The notes: generated from the sequence alone by a model not told the origin. 32,418 bases of DNA from Candidatus Abyssobacteria bacterium SURF_5 (GCA_003598085.1 QZKU01000034.1:1-32418), one strand, 5' to 3'; counted from the stretch's first letter, positions 16,247 to 26,248 are shown. Numbers and translations are program-made.

Positions 16247-17041
16247 GTGCCCCGGAAAAAATTGAAAGATGTACAGAATGAACCCGCCAACCACCACGTT
16301 GAAGTGGATAAGGTCGGCGTGAAGAACGTCAAGTATCCGATTGTCGTGCGGGACAAGGCGAAGCGCGAGCAGCATACCATCGCCGACATCAACATGTACG
16401 TCAACCTGCCGCACCGATTCCGCGGAACCCACATGAGCCGGTTCATCGAGGTCCTCAACAAGCACCGCGGCCGCATGTCGATGCAAAACATGGACGACCT
16501 GTTGCACGAGGTTGAAAAGGCGCTCGATGCCGATAGCGCCTACCTCGAAATGAGTTTCCCCTACTTCGTCGAGAAGGCCGCCCCCATTTCCGGCGCCAGG
16601 AGTCTGACGGAATACCAGTGCAAATTCATCGCCTTCCACAAGGAATCGCTCGATTTCGTTCTCGAAGTGAACGTGCCGGTTACCAACTTGTGCCCATGCT
16701 CGAAAGAGATAAGCGAGCACAGCGCGCACAACCAGCGCAGCCTGGTGACGGTGCAATTGAAGTTCAAGGAATTTGTCTGGATCGAGGACGTAGTAGCGCT
16801 GGTGGAAGATTCCGCGAGTTGCGAGCTCTATTCGCTGCTCAAGCGGGAGGACGAAAAGTATGTGACCGAGAAGGCGTATTCACGCCCCATGTTCGCCGAG
16901 GACGTCGTGCGTGAAATTGCCCAGAAACTGGATTCCGACCCAAATATAACCTGGTTCACCGTCGCGTCGGAGAACTACGAGAGCATTCACAACCACAACG
17001 CCTACGCCTTTATCGAGAAGAAGGCCCCGAAGCTCGCTTGA
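16247..17041 (+). CDS. folE2: GTP cyclohydrolase I, type IB (FolE2)
   Basis: Converts GTP to 7,8-dihydroneopterin triphosphate, the entry step for both folate and 7-deazaguanine synthesis. It is 264 aa with a GTG start at 16247 preceded by GAGGAAGAGA. The FolE2 signature VPVTNLCPCSKEIS (about 143-156) contains the active-site cysteine C149, and the AHNQRS segment (160-165) carries the metal-ligand histidine H161. FolE2 enzymes use various divalent metals and often replace the zinc-dependent FolE. Its place behind queDEC shows it feeds that pathway. The 3' end overlaps the convergent murJ gene by 32 bases. Confidence 0.96.
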   Translation: MPRKKLKDVQNEPANHHVEVDKVGVKNVKYPIVVRDKAKREQHTIADINMYVNLPHRFRGTHMSRFIEVLNKHRGRMSMQNMDDLLHEVEKALDADSAYLEMSFPYFVEKAAPISGARSLTEYQCKFIAFHKESLDFVLEVNVPVTNLCPCSKEISEHSAHNQRSLVTVQLKFKEFVWIEDVVALVEDSASCELYSLLKREDEKYVTEKAYSRPMFAEDVVREIAQKLDSDPNITWFTVASENYESIHNHNAYAFIEKKAPKLA

Positions 17042-18644
17042 GCCGGCGCCTCCACACCGACCGTATCTGCTGCGCTTCCTCCATGTCCATCGCAGAGGCC
17101 GCCGCAAGATAGAAGATCGCCCCTCCTGATACTGGCAGCAAAACGACCAGTAATCTGCCCCATATCGCCGCCGTATCCGCAAACCGGCTCGAAATGACAT
17201 AGAGAACGTAAATCCACACGCCCATTGAGGTTGAGAGAACTACCGTCTTTCCGGCGGCGGTGCCGATAGAGCGCATATCCAGCCTGCCGATCCTTTTCTT
17301 GAGCAGCGCCCACAGCAGGACCATATTGATTGTGGATGAAAGAGAGGAAGCCAGCGCAAGCCCCCCCTGCTTGAGCGGCATCATCAGCAGAAGGGCCAAA
17401 ATGATGTTGGCTACCATAGCCGCGGCGGCCACCAGCACCGGCAGTCTGGTCTCTTTCACAGAATAGAAGGCGAATGTGAGCACTTTCGCGCCGGCGAATG
17501 AAAACAATCCCAGCGAGTAGAACAACAGCGCGTAAGCCGTGTTTGCCGTTGCAATTGAACTGAATTCCCCGTATTCGAACAGGAGCCGGATGATCGGCGT
17601 GCGCAGGACGATCAGTCCGACCATCGCAGGAACCATGATGAAGAAGACCGACCTGAGCCCGAGCGAGAGCGTGTGTTTCATTTCATCCAGGTTCCCGCTG
17701 CTCGCCGAGCGAGACATCATCGGCAGCAATGCCGTCGCCGTGGAAAGCCCGAAAACCGCCAGCGGCAGATGCACAAGCCGGTACGAGAAATACAGCGCCG
17801 ACACCATGCCCACTCCCAGGTACCACGCAAGCATCGTATCTGCGATGATGTTCACCTCGCGCACCGCCTGTCCAAAGAACGTCGGCACCAGCAGCTTGAA
17901 GACGCGCCGCACCCCCTCATGACGCGGGTCCCAACGCGCCCGCAGCGGTATCCGGCTTCTGATCAGGAACGGGAGCTGCAGCAGGATTTGGAGGACCCCT
18001 CCAATGATTACGCCCACCGCCATCGCATACACCGGCTCGTCAAATCTCTCGCGCAATCCGTATGCCCCGCCTATCATTGCGAGGTTCAGCAGCGCGGGAG
18101 CGTACGACGAAGAGAAAAACCTCTGCAGCGAGTTGAGGACAGCCATCAACAGCGAGGCCACTCCGATCAGGAGGATATAGGGAAACAGTATCCTCGTCAA
18201 CCGAATCGCGAGCAGCAGTTGCTCGTCCGCCGGTCCGAACTCGAGCGTTATCAAGCGAATCAGAAGCGGCGCAAAAACCACTCCTAACGCCGAAACCACC
18301 ATCAGGACGGCGACAGCCACACCGATCGAAACGGCAACGAGCTGTTCGGTCTCCTGCCGGGATTTTCTCGCCAGATAATCGGAGAAAACCGGCACAAAAC
18401 CCGCATTCATCGCGCCTTCGGCGAGCAGCTCGCGCAGCATGTTCGGCAGTCGGAAGGCGACAAAGAAGGCGTCGCTCACGGGTTTCGGATACAGGTAGGC
18501 GATCACGATGTCACGGAGAAGCCCGAGCACGCGGCTTAACATCGTCCCCGACCCGATCAAAGCGGTGAACCGGGCCAGGCTGCCGCGCGCCACCTGCGGC
18601 GCAGCTTCAACGGAGGCGCTTCGGGTCGGATTCGTCATTGACAT
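17010..18644 (-). CDS. murJ: Lipid II flippase MurJ (MviN)
   Basis: A polytopic inner-membrane protein of the MOP superfamily that moves lipid II across the membrane for peptidoglycan synthesis. It is 544 aa with about 13-14 hydrophobic segments. The family N-terminus is visible as SLARFTALIGSGTMLSRVLG...RDIVIAYLYP, followed by DAFFVAFRLPNMLRELLAEG and the GxxxAFVPVF-like AMNAGFVPVFSDYL. The start may be M1 or M3 (18644 or 18638); neither has a clear Shine-Dalgarno. The start region overlaps the divergent rpsT promoter, and the end overlaps folE2 by 32 bases on the opposite strand. Confidence 0.96.
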   Translation of the reverse strand: MSMTNPTRSASVEAAPQVARGSLARFTALIGSGTMLSRVLGLLRDIVIAYLYPKPVSDAFFVAFRLPNMLRELLAEGAMNAGFVPVFSDYLARKSRQETEQLVAVSIGVAVAVLMVVSALGVVFAPLLIRLITLEFGPADEQLLLAIRLTRILFPYILLIGVASLLMAVLNSLQRFFSSSYAPALLNLAMIGGAYGLRERFDEPVYAMAVGVIIGGVLQILLQLPFLIRSRIPLRARWDPRHEGVRRVFKLLVPTFFGQAVREVNIIADTMLAWYLGVGMVSALYFSYRLVHLPLAVFGLSTATALLPMMSRSASSGNLDEMKHTLSLGLRSVFFIMVPAMVGLIVLRTPIIRLLFEYGEFSSIATANTAYALLFYSLGLFSFAGAKVLTFAFYSVKETRLPVLVAAAAMVANIILALLLMMPLKQGGLALASSLSSTINMVLLWALLKKRIGRLDMRSIGTAAGKTVVLSTSMGVWIYVLYVISSRFADTAAIWGRLLVVLLPVSGGAIFYLAAASAMDMEEAQQIRSVWRRRLKRASGPSSR

Positions 18645-18666
18645 TTATGGCCGGATTTGCTAACAT
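18638..18666 (+). promoter_or_regulatory. Promoter of rpsT, overlapping the murJ start codon
   Basis: TTGACA (18638-18643) and TAACAT (18661-18666) with a 17-base spacer. The -35 box lies over the first codons of the divergent murJ, so rpsT and murJ transcription could interfere. Confidence 0.75.
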
Positions 18667-18707
18667 ATGGAAGCTTCAAACTATGCAGAAGGAGGTGAAA
18701 AAGGTTC

Positions 18708-18971
18708 GTGAAGAAGAGCAAGTCGGTCCTGAAACGTGTTCGACAGAGCGAGCAGCGCCGTCTGCAGAACAGGTCGAATGTGTCCCGGTATAAAACCGAG
18801 ATCAAAAAGCTCGAGCACCTCATCGAGGAAAAAAACGCAGAAGCGGCGCGCGCTACGCTTCCCTCCGTTGTGGCTACCATAGATAAAGCCGCCTCCAAAC
18901 AAGCGCTCAGCAAAAACTCAGCCTCGCGAAAAAAATCCTCGCTGACGCGGCGGGTCAATTCCCTCGCGTAG
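18708..18971 (+). CDS. rpsT: 30S ribosomal protein S20
   Basis: A small, strongly basic helical ribosomal protein that binds 16S rRNA. It is 87 aa, the usual length, with a GTG start at 18708 after a strong GGAGGTG about 10 bases upstream. The S20 pattern is clear: KSVLKRVRQSEQRRLQNRSN, a central helix, ATIDKAASKQALSKNSASRK and a final SRRVN-like TRRVNSLA. It is monocistronic between the divergent murJ and the convergent holA, whose 3' end it overlaps by 17 bases. Confidence 0.95.
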   Translation: MKKSKSVLKRVRQSEQRRLQNRSNVSRYKTEIKKLEHLIEEKNAEAARATLPSVVATIDKAASKQALSKNSASRKKSSLTRRVNSLA

Positions 18972-19962
18972 TACAGAGATCCATCACCAGCAGTTCCAGA
19001 TCGATGTCGGGATGCCAGCGTGAGGTTGACTTGAACTTATTGTCCCAGACCAATATTGAATGGTACATCTTTCGCAGATCGTCCAGCGAAAAGGAACGTA
19101 CCTGCTGAAGGAAACGTGCCTTCAGAAACGGCCTTACCTGCAGGGTCTTGACTATGGCGTCCTCGTTCACGCCGTCGTCCAGCAGGCATCTCGCGCGCAG
19201 AAGCCTTTTTACCGTCATATCCAGGTGCCACAGGATCCGCAGTTCAGATTCACCCTCGGCAATCAACTGCCGCAGTACCATCCACGCCAAAATAAATTCC
19301 TTTTCGGCCACGGCTTCGGTCAGCATGTAGATGGGCTCTTTTCTTCGAGACACGATTAGCGCTTCGACGTCTTCCTGCGTGACAGAGGTGCGCTCTCCCA
19401 GATACTCCAGCAGATTATTCACTTCGTTTGACACGTCGGACAGATCGGAGCCGGTCAACTCGAAAATCGCGTCAATCAATCTCGGCTGGACCTGTTTCCC
19501 GCGCTCCTGCAGCATTTCCCGAATCCATGCTTTGACCTCGAACGGCGGGAGCGGCCCCAGATCGACGACAACGCCCGCTTTCGCGATCTCCTTGTACAGT
19601 GTCTTGCGGCGGTCCATCCGGTCGGCGGCCAGGACAAGCGTCAGAAAGTCGGGGAGATTTTTTACGGCATCTTGCAGCGCCTGTTCCGACGAGTCCGATA
19701 AGGAGCCCAATTGCCGGATGACGACCACCCGCCGTGAAGTCCCGAGAGGATACGCATTGAGCTCGTGCAGGAGAGAAGATGCGTCAACGCTCGGGGCATC
19801 GAGCTCGGCAAAGTTGAAATCCTTCAGACCGTCCTCGAGCGCGAGTTCCATTATCTGAGCGATCAACCGGCGAGCCAAATACTCTTCGGGGCCTAGCAAA
19901 AGATACAGGTTGGCAAGGGTATCCTTGCGCAACCTCTTTTTCAGTTCCGTATATGTGGGCAT
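18955..19962 (-). CDS. holA: DNA polymerase III delta subunit (clamp loader)
   Basis: The subunit of the clamp loader that opens the sliding clamp. It is 335 aa, the usual length. The N-terminal LYLLLGPEEYLARRLI and the later DFLTLVLAADRMDRRKTLYKEI are typical of HolA, and the three-domain layout ends in the helical collar region (LLRARCLLDDGVNEDAIVKT, then LQVRP). It lacks a functional Walker A, as expected for delta. It follows lptE by 44 bases in the leftward bamD-lptE-holA unit; lptE-holA adjacency is conserved in many diderms. No clear Shine-Dalgarno precedes the ATG. Confidence 0.95.
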   Translation of the reverse strand: MPTYTELKKRLRKDTLANLYLLLGPEEYLARRLIAQIMELALEDGLKDFNFAELDAPSVDASSLLHELNAYPLGTSRRVVVIRQLGSLSDSSEQALQDAVKNLPDFLTLVLAADRMDRRKTLYKEIAKAGVVVDLGPLPPFEVKAWIREMLQERGKQVQPRLIDAIFELTGSDLSDVSNEVNNLLEYLGERTSVTQEDVEALIVSRRKEPIYMLTEAVAEKEFILAWMVLRQLIAEGESELRILWHLDMTVKRLLRARCLLDDGVNEDAIVKTLQVRPFLKARFLQQVRSFSLDDLRKMYHSILVWDNKFKSTSRWHPDIDLELLVMDLCTTRGN

Positions 19963-20006
19963 GAATGATATCCGGCAGTTGCAGGCCGGATGAAAATCGC
20001 GCCTTA

Positions 20007-20546
20007 CTACCAGTAATTGTCGAGGGCGCCGTGAATTATATTCTCGGCCAACTCCTCGAGCGCCTCATCGATTGCGTCTTCCCTCATTCGCCCGCCGCTC
20101 GTCAGATAGAAATCGGACCCCCACACGGCTTCCTCTTGCCACAGGGTCTCACCCTCCCTCACTGCCTCCAGCGCAGCCGTTGCGGCGATAGAAATCCTGA
20201 ACTGTCCTATTTCATCATCCGCAACAAAACTTATGGCATGCGGGTCGAAAACAGTAAGCACACCGCTCAAAACCAGGTCGGCCGTCGCCGGGTCGTCCAC
20301 GATTCGCAGGCGGCCGTCGTTTTCCAATTCGCGAACGAGGATGTTATTAAACCGTATTTGCAGGTCGGGTTCGAAAGTCTGATTCTTGAAGGCGGGAACC
20401 GCAATCGTTCGATACTCATCCGAAAGGGGGGTAGTGGCAAACGTATATCCGCATCCCCCAGCCGTCAGACAGCACAAGACGGCGCCGCAAAGGATCAGAA
20501 TTAATACGACATTCTGTCCAATGTTTCTTGGGCCTTCTCTGCCCAT
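20007..20546 (-). CDS. lptE: LPS-assembly lipoprotein LptE-like
   Basis: The outer-membrane lipoprotein that plugs LptD and helps place lipopolysaccharide on the cell surface. It is 179 aa. The signal peptide hydrophobic core (VVLILILCGAVLCCLTA) ends in a lipobox AGG-C with the candidate lipidated Cys32. The mature start CGYTF and the core TIAVPAFKNQTFEPDLQIRF, then NNILVRELENDGRLRIVDD, match LptE. The start overlaps bamD by 46 bases and has its ribosome-binding site (GAGG, 5-6 bases upstream of the ATG) inside bamD. Position upstream of holA supports the call. Confidence 0.88.
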   Translation of the reverse strand: MGREGPRNIGQNVVLILILCGAVLCCLTAGGCGYTFATTPLSDEYRTIAVPAFKNQTFEPDLQIRFNNILVRELENDGRLRIVDDPATADLVLSGVLTVFDPHAISFVADDEIGQFRISIAATAALEAVREGETLWQEEAVWGSDFYLTSGGRMREDAIDEALEELAENIIHGALDNYW

Positions 20547-21463
20547 TGAGTCCTCGGGTATTGGTCTACGATTGATTTGAAGTAAAGCCGCGCGGAGTCG
20601 TACTGCAAATTATCGTGGTAATACATGCCGATCTGATACTCATGCCTGGCTGCCGTCTCGAGCAGTTCGCGCATGTGCTCCTGTGCTTCCTCGATTCGAG
20701 AACTCTCGGGGTACATCCTCAGGAAAGTCTCGTATTTGGAAACGGCTTTTTCAACTGCGGTCTTATCATATTCATGGGGAAGCGCCTGACATGCCTGGCT
20801 GTCGGCGCATGCGTAAGCGGCTTCGGCCGACCAGGAGGAAGCGGGATAGAAGTCGAGCACTTTTTGAAATTCAACGCTCGCCTCCTCGTAGAGCTCGAGT
20901 TTCATGTAGCAGAGACCTATTCGGTACTGCGCTTCGGCGGAAAAATCGGTGAATGGTTGGTTGTTGATCACCTTTCGATAAATCTCGATGGCCTTGTCAA
21001 AATTGCTGCCGCGGAACAGGATGAAGCCTTCTTCCCGTTCCACGCCCAACTCGAAAAACCGGTCGGCGATTTTTCGCTGTTTCTCAAGCACATGTCCGAA
21101 TAGCTGCGAATTCGGGTAATCATCGATCACTTTCTGATATTCTTCAATCGCATCCTCGTATTCGCCCTGGGCCTCCAGAGCCCTCCCAATGGAATATTGG
21201 GCGAGATCGCAGTAGTTGCTTTCCGGAAAATACCTCAGAACCTTTCGGTACTCATCCATTGCGCTCTCGATATCGCCCTGCGCCAACAGCTCCTCGGCAT
21301 ATTGAAACTGCAGGGCGGCCGTCTCTCTCGGCTGGCGCTTCGGGTTGAGCCATCTACCCATCTGCGGCGTCCACACCCACGCCGCTTCGGCATTCGAGCC
21401 GATGAAAACGAGTATGATCACGCTGATACAGAAAGAAATGCGAAGATTTTTTCCTCCCGACAT
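20501..21463 (-). CDS. bamD: BamD-like TPR protein of outer-membrane assembly
   Basis: A TPR-repeat periplasmic protein resembling BamD, which helps insert beta-barrel proteins into the outer membrane. It is 320 aa. The signal peptide (ISFCISVIILVFIGSNAEA) is followed by AWVWTPQMGRWLNPK. Five or more TPR-like helical hairpins follow: about 45-85 (AEELLAQGDIESAMDEYRKV), 86-122 (ALEAQGEYEDAIEEYQKVID), 150-185, 188-222 and 283-318. Unlike classical BamD it shows no lipobox cysteine at the cleavage site, so it may be a soluble periplasmic variant or a related CpoB/YbgF-type protein. It heads the leftward bamD-lptE-holA operon, with GGAGA 6-9 bases before the ATG. Confidence 0.8.
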   Translation of the reverse strand: MSGGKNLRISFCISVIILVFIGSNAEAAWVWTPQMGRWLNPKRQPRETAALQFQYAEELLAQGDIESAMDEYRKVLRYFPESNYCDLAQYSIGRALEAQGEYEDAIEEYQKVIDDYPNSQLFGHVLEKQRKIADRFFELGVEREEGFILFRGSNFDKAIEIYRKVINNQPFTDFSAEAQYRIGLCYMKLELYEEASVEFQKVLDFYPASSWSAEAAYACADSQACQALPHEYDKTAVEKAVSKYETFLRMYPESSRIEEAQEHMRELLETAARHEYQIGMYYHDNLQYDSARLYFKSIVDQYPRTQWAEKAQETLDRMSY

Positions 21464-21507
21464 GTCCGATCTCCATCATGCCTCTTGCTTCGTGAAGATG
21501 CCGGATT

Positions 21508-21537
21508 ATTTTATCAGATGAAGAAGTGGACTGTCAA
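21508..21537 (-). promoter_or_regulatory. Promoter of the bamD-lptE-holA operon
   Basis: On the minus strand TTGACA (21537-21532) and TAAAAT (21513-21508) with an 18-base spacer, about 45 bases upstream of the bamD start. Confidence 0.65.
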
Positions 21538-21710
21538 AGAAGAAGTGAATCGAAGATTCATCTTTGCAAAGCAAGGCGCCGATCGCTAAATGAGAAGAAA
21601 TCGCCGCGATCATCATTACGATTACGCAGAATCTCCCTTGCCTTTTCTCGATTTCATGCCACTACTGTATTAGAGCTAACGAAAATCCCCACTTTTTCCC
21701 GCTGAATGAC

Positions 21711-22883
21711 ATGAAAAAAAGAACGAACAGCGATTTATCAAAAATCTCTCTCCCCTTCTCGGCCACCCGCGCCGTCGATAAGTCGAGCGTTTTTGATATG
21801 CGCGCTGCAGCGTGCCGGAAGGACGCGGGAAAAAAGGGGGCTTCCCGAAGGGAGGAACGGCTTGACCTGTTACGAATCATGGGGCTCTTGCTCATTATTG
21901 TCGCTCATACCGACCCACCCGATTGGTTGGGCCAGTTGCGGAACTTTGATGTCCCCCTGATGGTCATGATCTCCGGCGCGGTCTACGGCTTATCCGCAGG
22001 CGCCGGCGATCCGGAGTTTGGGAGTTATCTGAGAAAAAGGATTCCGCGGCTTGTGGTGCCGACATGGACCTTCCTGTTTACCTTTTTCGTTTTCTCCTCG
22101 ATCCTTTTCCAGCTTGCGGGCAAAGAACTGCCGTTTCCCCCGAAAACGATGGTTGCCAGCTTTCTTGTCTTCTCCGGGATCGGTTACATCTGGATTATTC
22201 GCGTGTTTCTCCTGATCGCGATTGCGGCCCCTCTTTTCCTGCTGCTTCACCGGCGGATTACCACCAACGCGGTTTTCTTCTGCATCCTTTTGTCAATTTA
22301 CTCCCTTTATGAATTGACTTACAGGCTTTATTCGAATGCCGGCTCCTCTTTTCTTGCCCCTTTCTTTAACGATTTCCTGTTCTACCTCATTCCCTATGGC
22401 TGCGTATTCGCGCTCGGCCTGCGACTGCCTTCCATGCGAAAAAGGCTGGTCGGTTTCCTTTTCCTGACGTTTTTTTGCCTCTTCTGGTTGCTTGCCTTCG
22501 CCAGCGGATTCGAAGCGACTCAGTATTCCAAGTATCCTCCGCAAACCTACTACCTTTCGTACGCCCTCAGCGCGTCCATCTTCCTGTTTATCGCTTTACC
22601 GAAACGTTTGGCTTCATACCTGCTCTCGTTCCGGCTGATTAGCTTCATAAGCGCTTCAACCCTTTGGATTTACCTCTGGCACATCCTCTTCCGCTACTGT
22701 TGGGAGTGGTACTTCCCCCTCGTGCCCGCGCAGCTCGATGTCTTTGCGGGCAGATATCTCATGATCCTTTCGCTCGCCCTCGCGATGACGTACATGCAGA
22801 AATACATGATAGAGAAGATTATTATCCGCAATCAACTTCAGCCTGCAAAAAGAAAGCTCCTTGAACTCATCTTCTTGAGTTAG
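21711..22883 (+). CDS. Membrane acyltransferase (Acyltransferase_3 family)
   Basis: A polytopic membrane protein of 390 aa from the family that O-acetylates or acylates cell-surface sugars and lipids. The family start RREERLDLLRIMGLLLIIVAH (residues about 46-66, split here by position only) places the conserved catalytic-type His at 66. About ten hydrophobic segments follow, ending with LWIYLWHILFRYCWEWYF and a basic tail. The first ~45 residues are polar and poorly conserved, and no ribosome-binding site precedes the ATG at 21711, so the true start may be internal (e.g. the ATG at 21798). The gene stands alone between the bamD and pyr units. The substrate is unknown. Confidence 0.85.
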   Translation: MKKRTNSDLSKISLPFSATRAVDKSSVFDMRAAACRKDAGKKGASRREERLDLLRIMGLLLIIVAHTDPPDWLGQLRNFDVPLMVMISGAVYGLSAGAGDPEFGSYLRKRIPRLVVPTWTFLFTFFVFSSILFQLAGKELPFPPKTMVASFLVFSGIGYIWIIRVFLLIAIAAPLFLLLHRRITTNAVFFCILLSIYSLYELTYRLYSNAGSSFLAPFFNDFLFYLIPYGCVFALGLRLPSMRKRLVGFLFLTFFCLFWLLAFASGFEATQYSKYPPQTYYLSYALSASIFLFIALPKRLASYLLSFRLISFISASTLWIYLWHILFRYCWEWYFPLVPAQLDVFAGRYLMILSLALAMTYMQKYMIEKIIIRNQLQPAKRKLLELIFLS

Positions 22884-23012
22884 GCCTTCCGTCCGGATCC
22901 AGGCAGGCGGATTCGACTGGCCTCCATAATGCCGCACATGGCAGCGTGTTACGAAGAAAAAACCGGGATACCACCAGTCGCCGTTTTTTCTCGCCTCTGT
23001 ATAAACCGATGC

Positions 23013-23041
23013 TTGACAGGATGCGGCGGGGGCGGTATAAT
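23013..23041 (+). promoter_or_regulatory. Perfect-consensus sigma70 promoter of the pyr operon
   Basis: TTGACA (23013-23018) and TATAAT (23036-23041) separated by exactly 17 bases. Transcription would begin near 23048 and run through the attenuator leader into pyrR. Confidence 0.92.
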
Positions 23042-23095
23042 AGCTGGAAAGGCTGGCCCTTTAAATCGGTTCGGTGAAATCGGTAAGGGTCGATG

Positions 23096-23727
<632 letters not shown>

Positions 23728-23788
23728 CGCGGGAAGAAACGAGAGCGGCTGAAGAGGAACATGGGACATTATCGGATTAAGGAGAGCG

Positions 23789-24730
23789 ATGCGCTGGAAC
23801 CGGAAAGACCTCCTCGGGATTGAGCCGCTTTCAGCCGAGGAAATCAATCACCTGCTCAATACCGCCTTCTCTTTCCGCGAGATCTCCACGCGCCCGATCA
23901 AGAAAGTGCCCGCGCTCCGCGGAAAGACGATCGTCAACCTTTTCTTCGAGCCAAGCACCCGTACTCGCACCTCATTCGAATTGGCCGGAAAACGACTAAG
24001 CGCCGACATCCTCAATATAACCGTTTCCGCCAGCAGCGTAGTCAAAGGCGAAACCCTTATAGACACCGCCGCAAATCTCGAAGCCCTCAAAATCGATATG
24101 ATCATCATGCGGCATTCGGCCTCGGGAGCGCCCCATTTTCTCGCCTCGCATACGAAGGCCAGCATCATCAATGCCGGCGACGGCTGGCATGAGCACCCGA
24201 CTCAGGCGCTGCTCGATATGCTTACGATCAAGGACAAGCTTGGTCGCATCGAGGACGTAAAAGTAGCCATCATCGGCGACTTGCTTCACAGCCGTGTCGG
24301 GCGCTCAAATATCTGGGCTCTCACCAAACTCGGGGCCGACGTGAGGGTATGCGCTCCACGAACTCTGATCCCGAGCTCCCTCGAAAAACTTGGAGTCAAA
24401 GTATACTGGGACGTCGGAGAGGCGATTCGCGACGCGGACGTGATCTACCTGCTCCGGATACAGCTCGAGCGTCAGAAAGCGAATTACTTCCCCTCGATCC
24501 GCGAGTATGCGCGCCTGTTCGGCATCGACCGCGAAAAACTCAGGCGCGCCCGCAAAGACGCCATCATCATGCATCCCGGCCCGATCAATCGAGACGTCGA
24601 ACTCGCGTCCGATGTTGCCGACTCGCAGAACTCGGTGATCCTCGAGCAGGTGACGAACGGACTCGCCGTCAGGATGGCCGCACTTTACCTCTGCTCCGGG
24701 GGAGACATAGAAAGTGAAGATACTTATTAA
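23789..24730 (+). CDS. pyrB: Aspartate carbamoyltransferase catalytic subunit
   Basis: Condenses carbamoyl phosphate with aspartate in step 2 of pyrimidine synthesis. It is 313 aa. The carbamoyl-phosphate site [11 protein letters not shown] is at 53-63 and the HPTQALLDM segment at 136-144. The C-terminal aspartate-domain stretch [12 protein letters not shown] and the HPGPINR loop are present. AAGGAGAGCG directly precedes the ATG. No pyrI regulatory subunit follows; instead the end overlaps pyrC by 17 bases, as in organisms where a PyrB-PyrC complex forms. Confidence 0.97.
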   Translation: MRWNRKDLLGIEPLSAEEINHLLNTAFSFREISTRPIKKVPALRGKTIVNLFFEPSTRTRTSFELAGKRLSADILNITVSASSVVKGETLIDTAANLEALKIDMIIMRHSASGAPHFLASHTKASIINAGDGWHEHPTQALLDMLTIKDKLGRIEDVKVAIIGDLLHSRVGRSNIWALTKLGADVRVCAPRTLIPSSLEKLGVKVYWDVGEAIRDADVIYLLRIQLERQKANYFPSIREYARLFGIDREKLRRARKDAIIMHPGPINRDVELASDVADSQNSVILEQVTNGLAVRMAALYLCSGGDIESEDTY

Positions 24731-26039
24731 AGGGGGACGCGTCGTCAATCCCCAGGCGCCAGCTTCACGGCTCGAACCGAAATCGGCTGAGCCGGCGCTG
24801 GATGCCATCATGGACGTGCTTATCGAGGACTCGACCATCATCAAGATCGGCAAGAACATCTCCGACGCGAACGCGAGAAGAGTCGACGCCGACGGCATGG
24901 TTGTCGCGCCCGGTTTCATCGATATGCACACGCACCTGCGCGAGCCGGGCAGGGAGGACGAGGAGACCATCGAGAGCGGCAGCCGCAGCGGCGTCAAGGG
25001 CGGCTATTGCGCGCTGGCCCCCATGGCGAATACCGAGCCGGTCGCCGATAATGTCGAGGTGATCAATTTCCTCAACGCGCAGGCGGAGAAATACGCGTGG
25101 ACCCATATCTATCCCGTCGGCTCGGTCACCCGCGGCCTCAAGGGAGAGACAATCACCGAAATCGGCGAATTCAAGGAGGCAGGCGTCGTCGCGCTCTCCG
25201 ACGACGGCCGCCCAGTCACCAACAGCAGGATTTTCATGCTGGCGCTGCAATATGCCGGCATGTTTAATCTTCCCGTCATCTCGCACTGCGAGGACGTTCA
25301 CCTGACCGAGGGCGGCTGTATGAACGAGGGGCTGAATTCCACAATCCTCGGGCTGCCGGGAATGCCCGCCGCGGCCGAAGAGGTGATGGTCGCTCGCGAT
25401 ATCGCGCTCGCGCGATGGACCGGTGGGCGCGTGCACGTTGCGCACGTCAGTTGCGCGAACACCGTCGAGCTCGTTCGCCGCGCAAAATTCGAGGGCGTAA
25501 ATGTGACCGCGGAAACCGCTCCACATTATTTCAGCCTCACCGATGACGCTGTCAAAACATACGACACAAACGCAAAAATGAATCCGCCGCTGCGGACGGC
25601 CGAGGACGTCGAGGCGGTCAGGCAGGGCTTGCGAGACGGCACGATCGACGCGATCGCGACCGATCATGCGCCGCACACGCACGTCGAGAAGCAGGTGGCC
25701 TTCATCGAGGCGCCGTTCGGCGTGATCGGGCTGGAGACGTGCCTTCCGCTCGTCATCACCAAACTCGTGGATGAAGGAGTGCTCACGCTTCCCGAGGCGA
25801 TCGCAAAGCTCACGCTCGGACCGGCGCGAATCCTCGGGCTGTCCATGGGCAAAATCGAGACCGGCGCCCGCGCCGACATCACCGTATTCGATCCCGCCTC
25901 CGAATACAAAATCGACGTCAATACCTTCGAATGCAAGTGCCGCAATTCGCCGTTCAACGGCTGGCGCCTCAAGGGCAAAGCTGTCCACGTTATCGTCGCC
26001 GGCCAGCCGAGGCTCCTCGATGGGCGGCTGGTCGGATAG
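24714..26039 (+). CDS. pyrC: Dihydroorotase (type I, PyrC)
   Basis: A zinc amidohydrolase closing carbamoyl-aspartate to dihydroorotate (step 3). It is 441 aa with a GTG start at 24714 inside pyrB. The metal motif MHTHLREPG is at about 71-79 and the catalytic TDHAPHT at about 316-322, with [12 protein letters not shown] in the middle. The N-terminus carries a short insertion ([16 protein letters not shown], about 16-31) relative to the usual sequence. The large gap and repeat before carA suggest pyrC may be the last gene of the tight pyrRBC block. Confidence 0.97.
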   Translation: MKILIKGGRVVNPQAPASRLEPKSAEPALDAIMDVLIEDSTIIKIGKNISDANARRVDADGMVVAPGFIDMHTHLREPGREDEETIESGSRSGVKGGYCALAPMANTEPVADNVEVINFLNAQAEKYAWTHIYPVGSVTRGLKGETITEIGEFKEAGVVALSDDGRPVTNSRIFMLALQYAGMFNLPVISHCEDVHLTEGGCMNEGLNSTILGLPGMPAAAEEVMVARDIALARWTGGRVHVAHVSCANTVELVRRAKFEGVNVTAETAPHYFSLTDDAVKTYDTNAKMNPPLRTAEDVEAVRQGLRDGTIDAIATDHAPHTHVEKQVAFIEAPFGVIGLETCLPLVITKLVDEGVLTLPEAIAKLTLGPARILGLSMGKIETGARADITVFDPASEYKIDVNTFECKCRNSPFNGWRLKGKAVHVIVAGQPRLLDGRLVG

Positions 26040-26173
26040 AGGTTCAAACGCCGATCAGGACCTTGAAAATCCCTTGGCTGTCAAAACGCAATGAGATGAA
26101 TCGATTTTGGGTGAGGAGTAATCTATGTATGCAGAGAACCACTTTACGTTGGCGGAGACCAATTTACTATGTA

Positions 26174-26195
26174 GGGGCACGGCGTGCCGTGCCCT
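26174..26195. repeat. GC-rich hairpin in the pyrC-carA gap
   Basis: GGGCACGG (26175-26182), loop CGTG, CCGTGCCC (26187-26194), preceded by gtag. This 'gtaggggcacggcgtgccg' type of hairpin is a familiar intergenic repeat in metagenomic genomes. It is followed by only three T, so it is at best a weak terminator. Confidence 0.75.
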
Positions 26196-26248
26196 TTCCT
26201 GATAAACAGCAGGGCCCGATTTCATAAAGGCCACGTGAAGGAACCATT

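Noticed and set aside
24765-25988. 407-codon frame opposite pyrC
   Set aside because: Antisense to a complete dihydroorotase; the residue pattern is a mirror of its codons.
26174-26195. Strong terminator between pyrC and carA
   Set aside because: The hairpin is good but followed by only TTT; it matches a widespread intergenic repeat instead.
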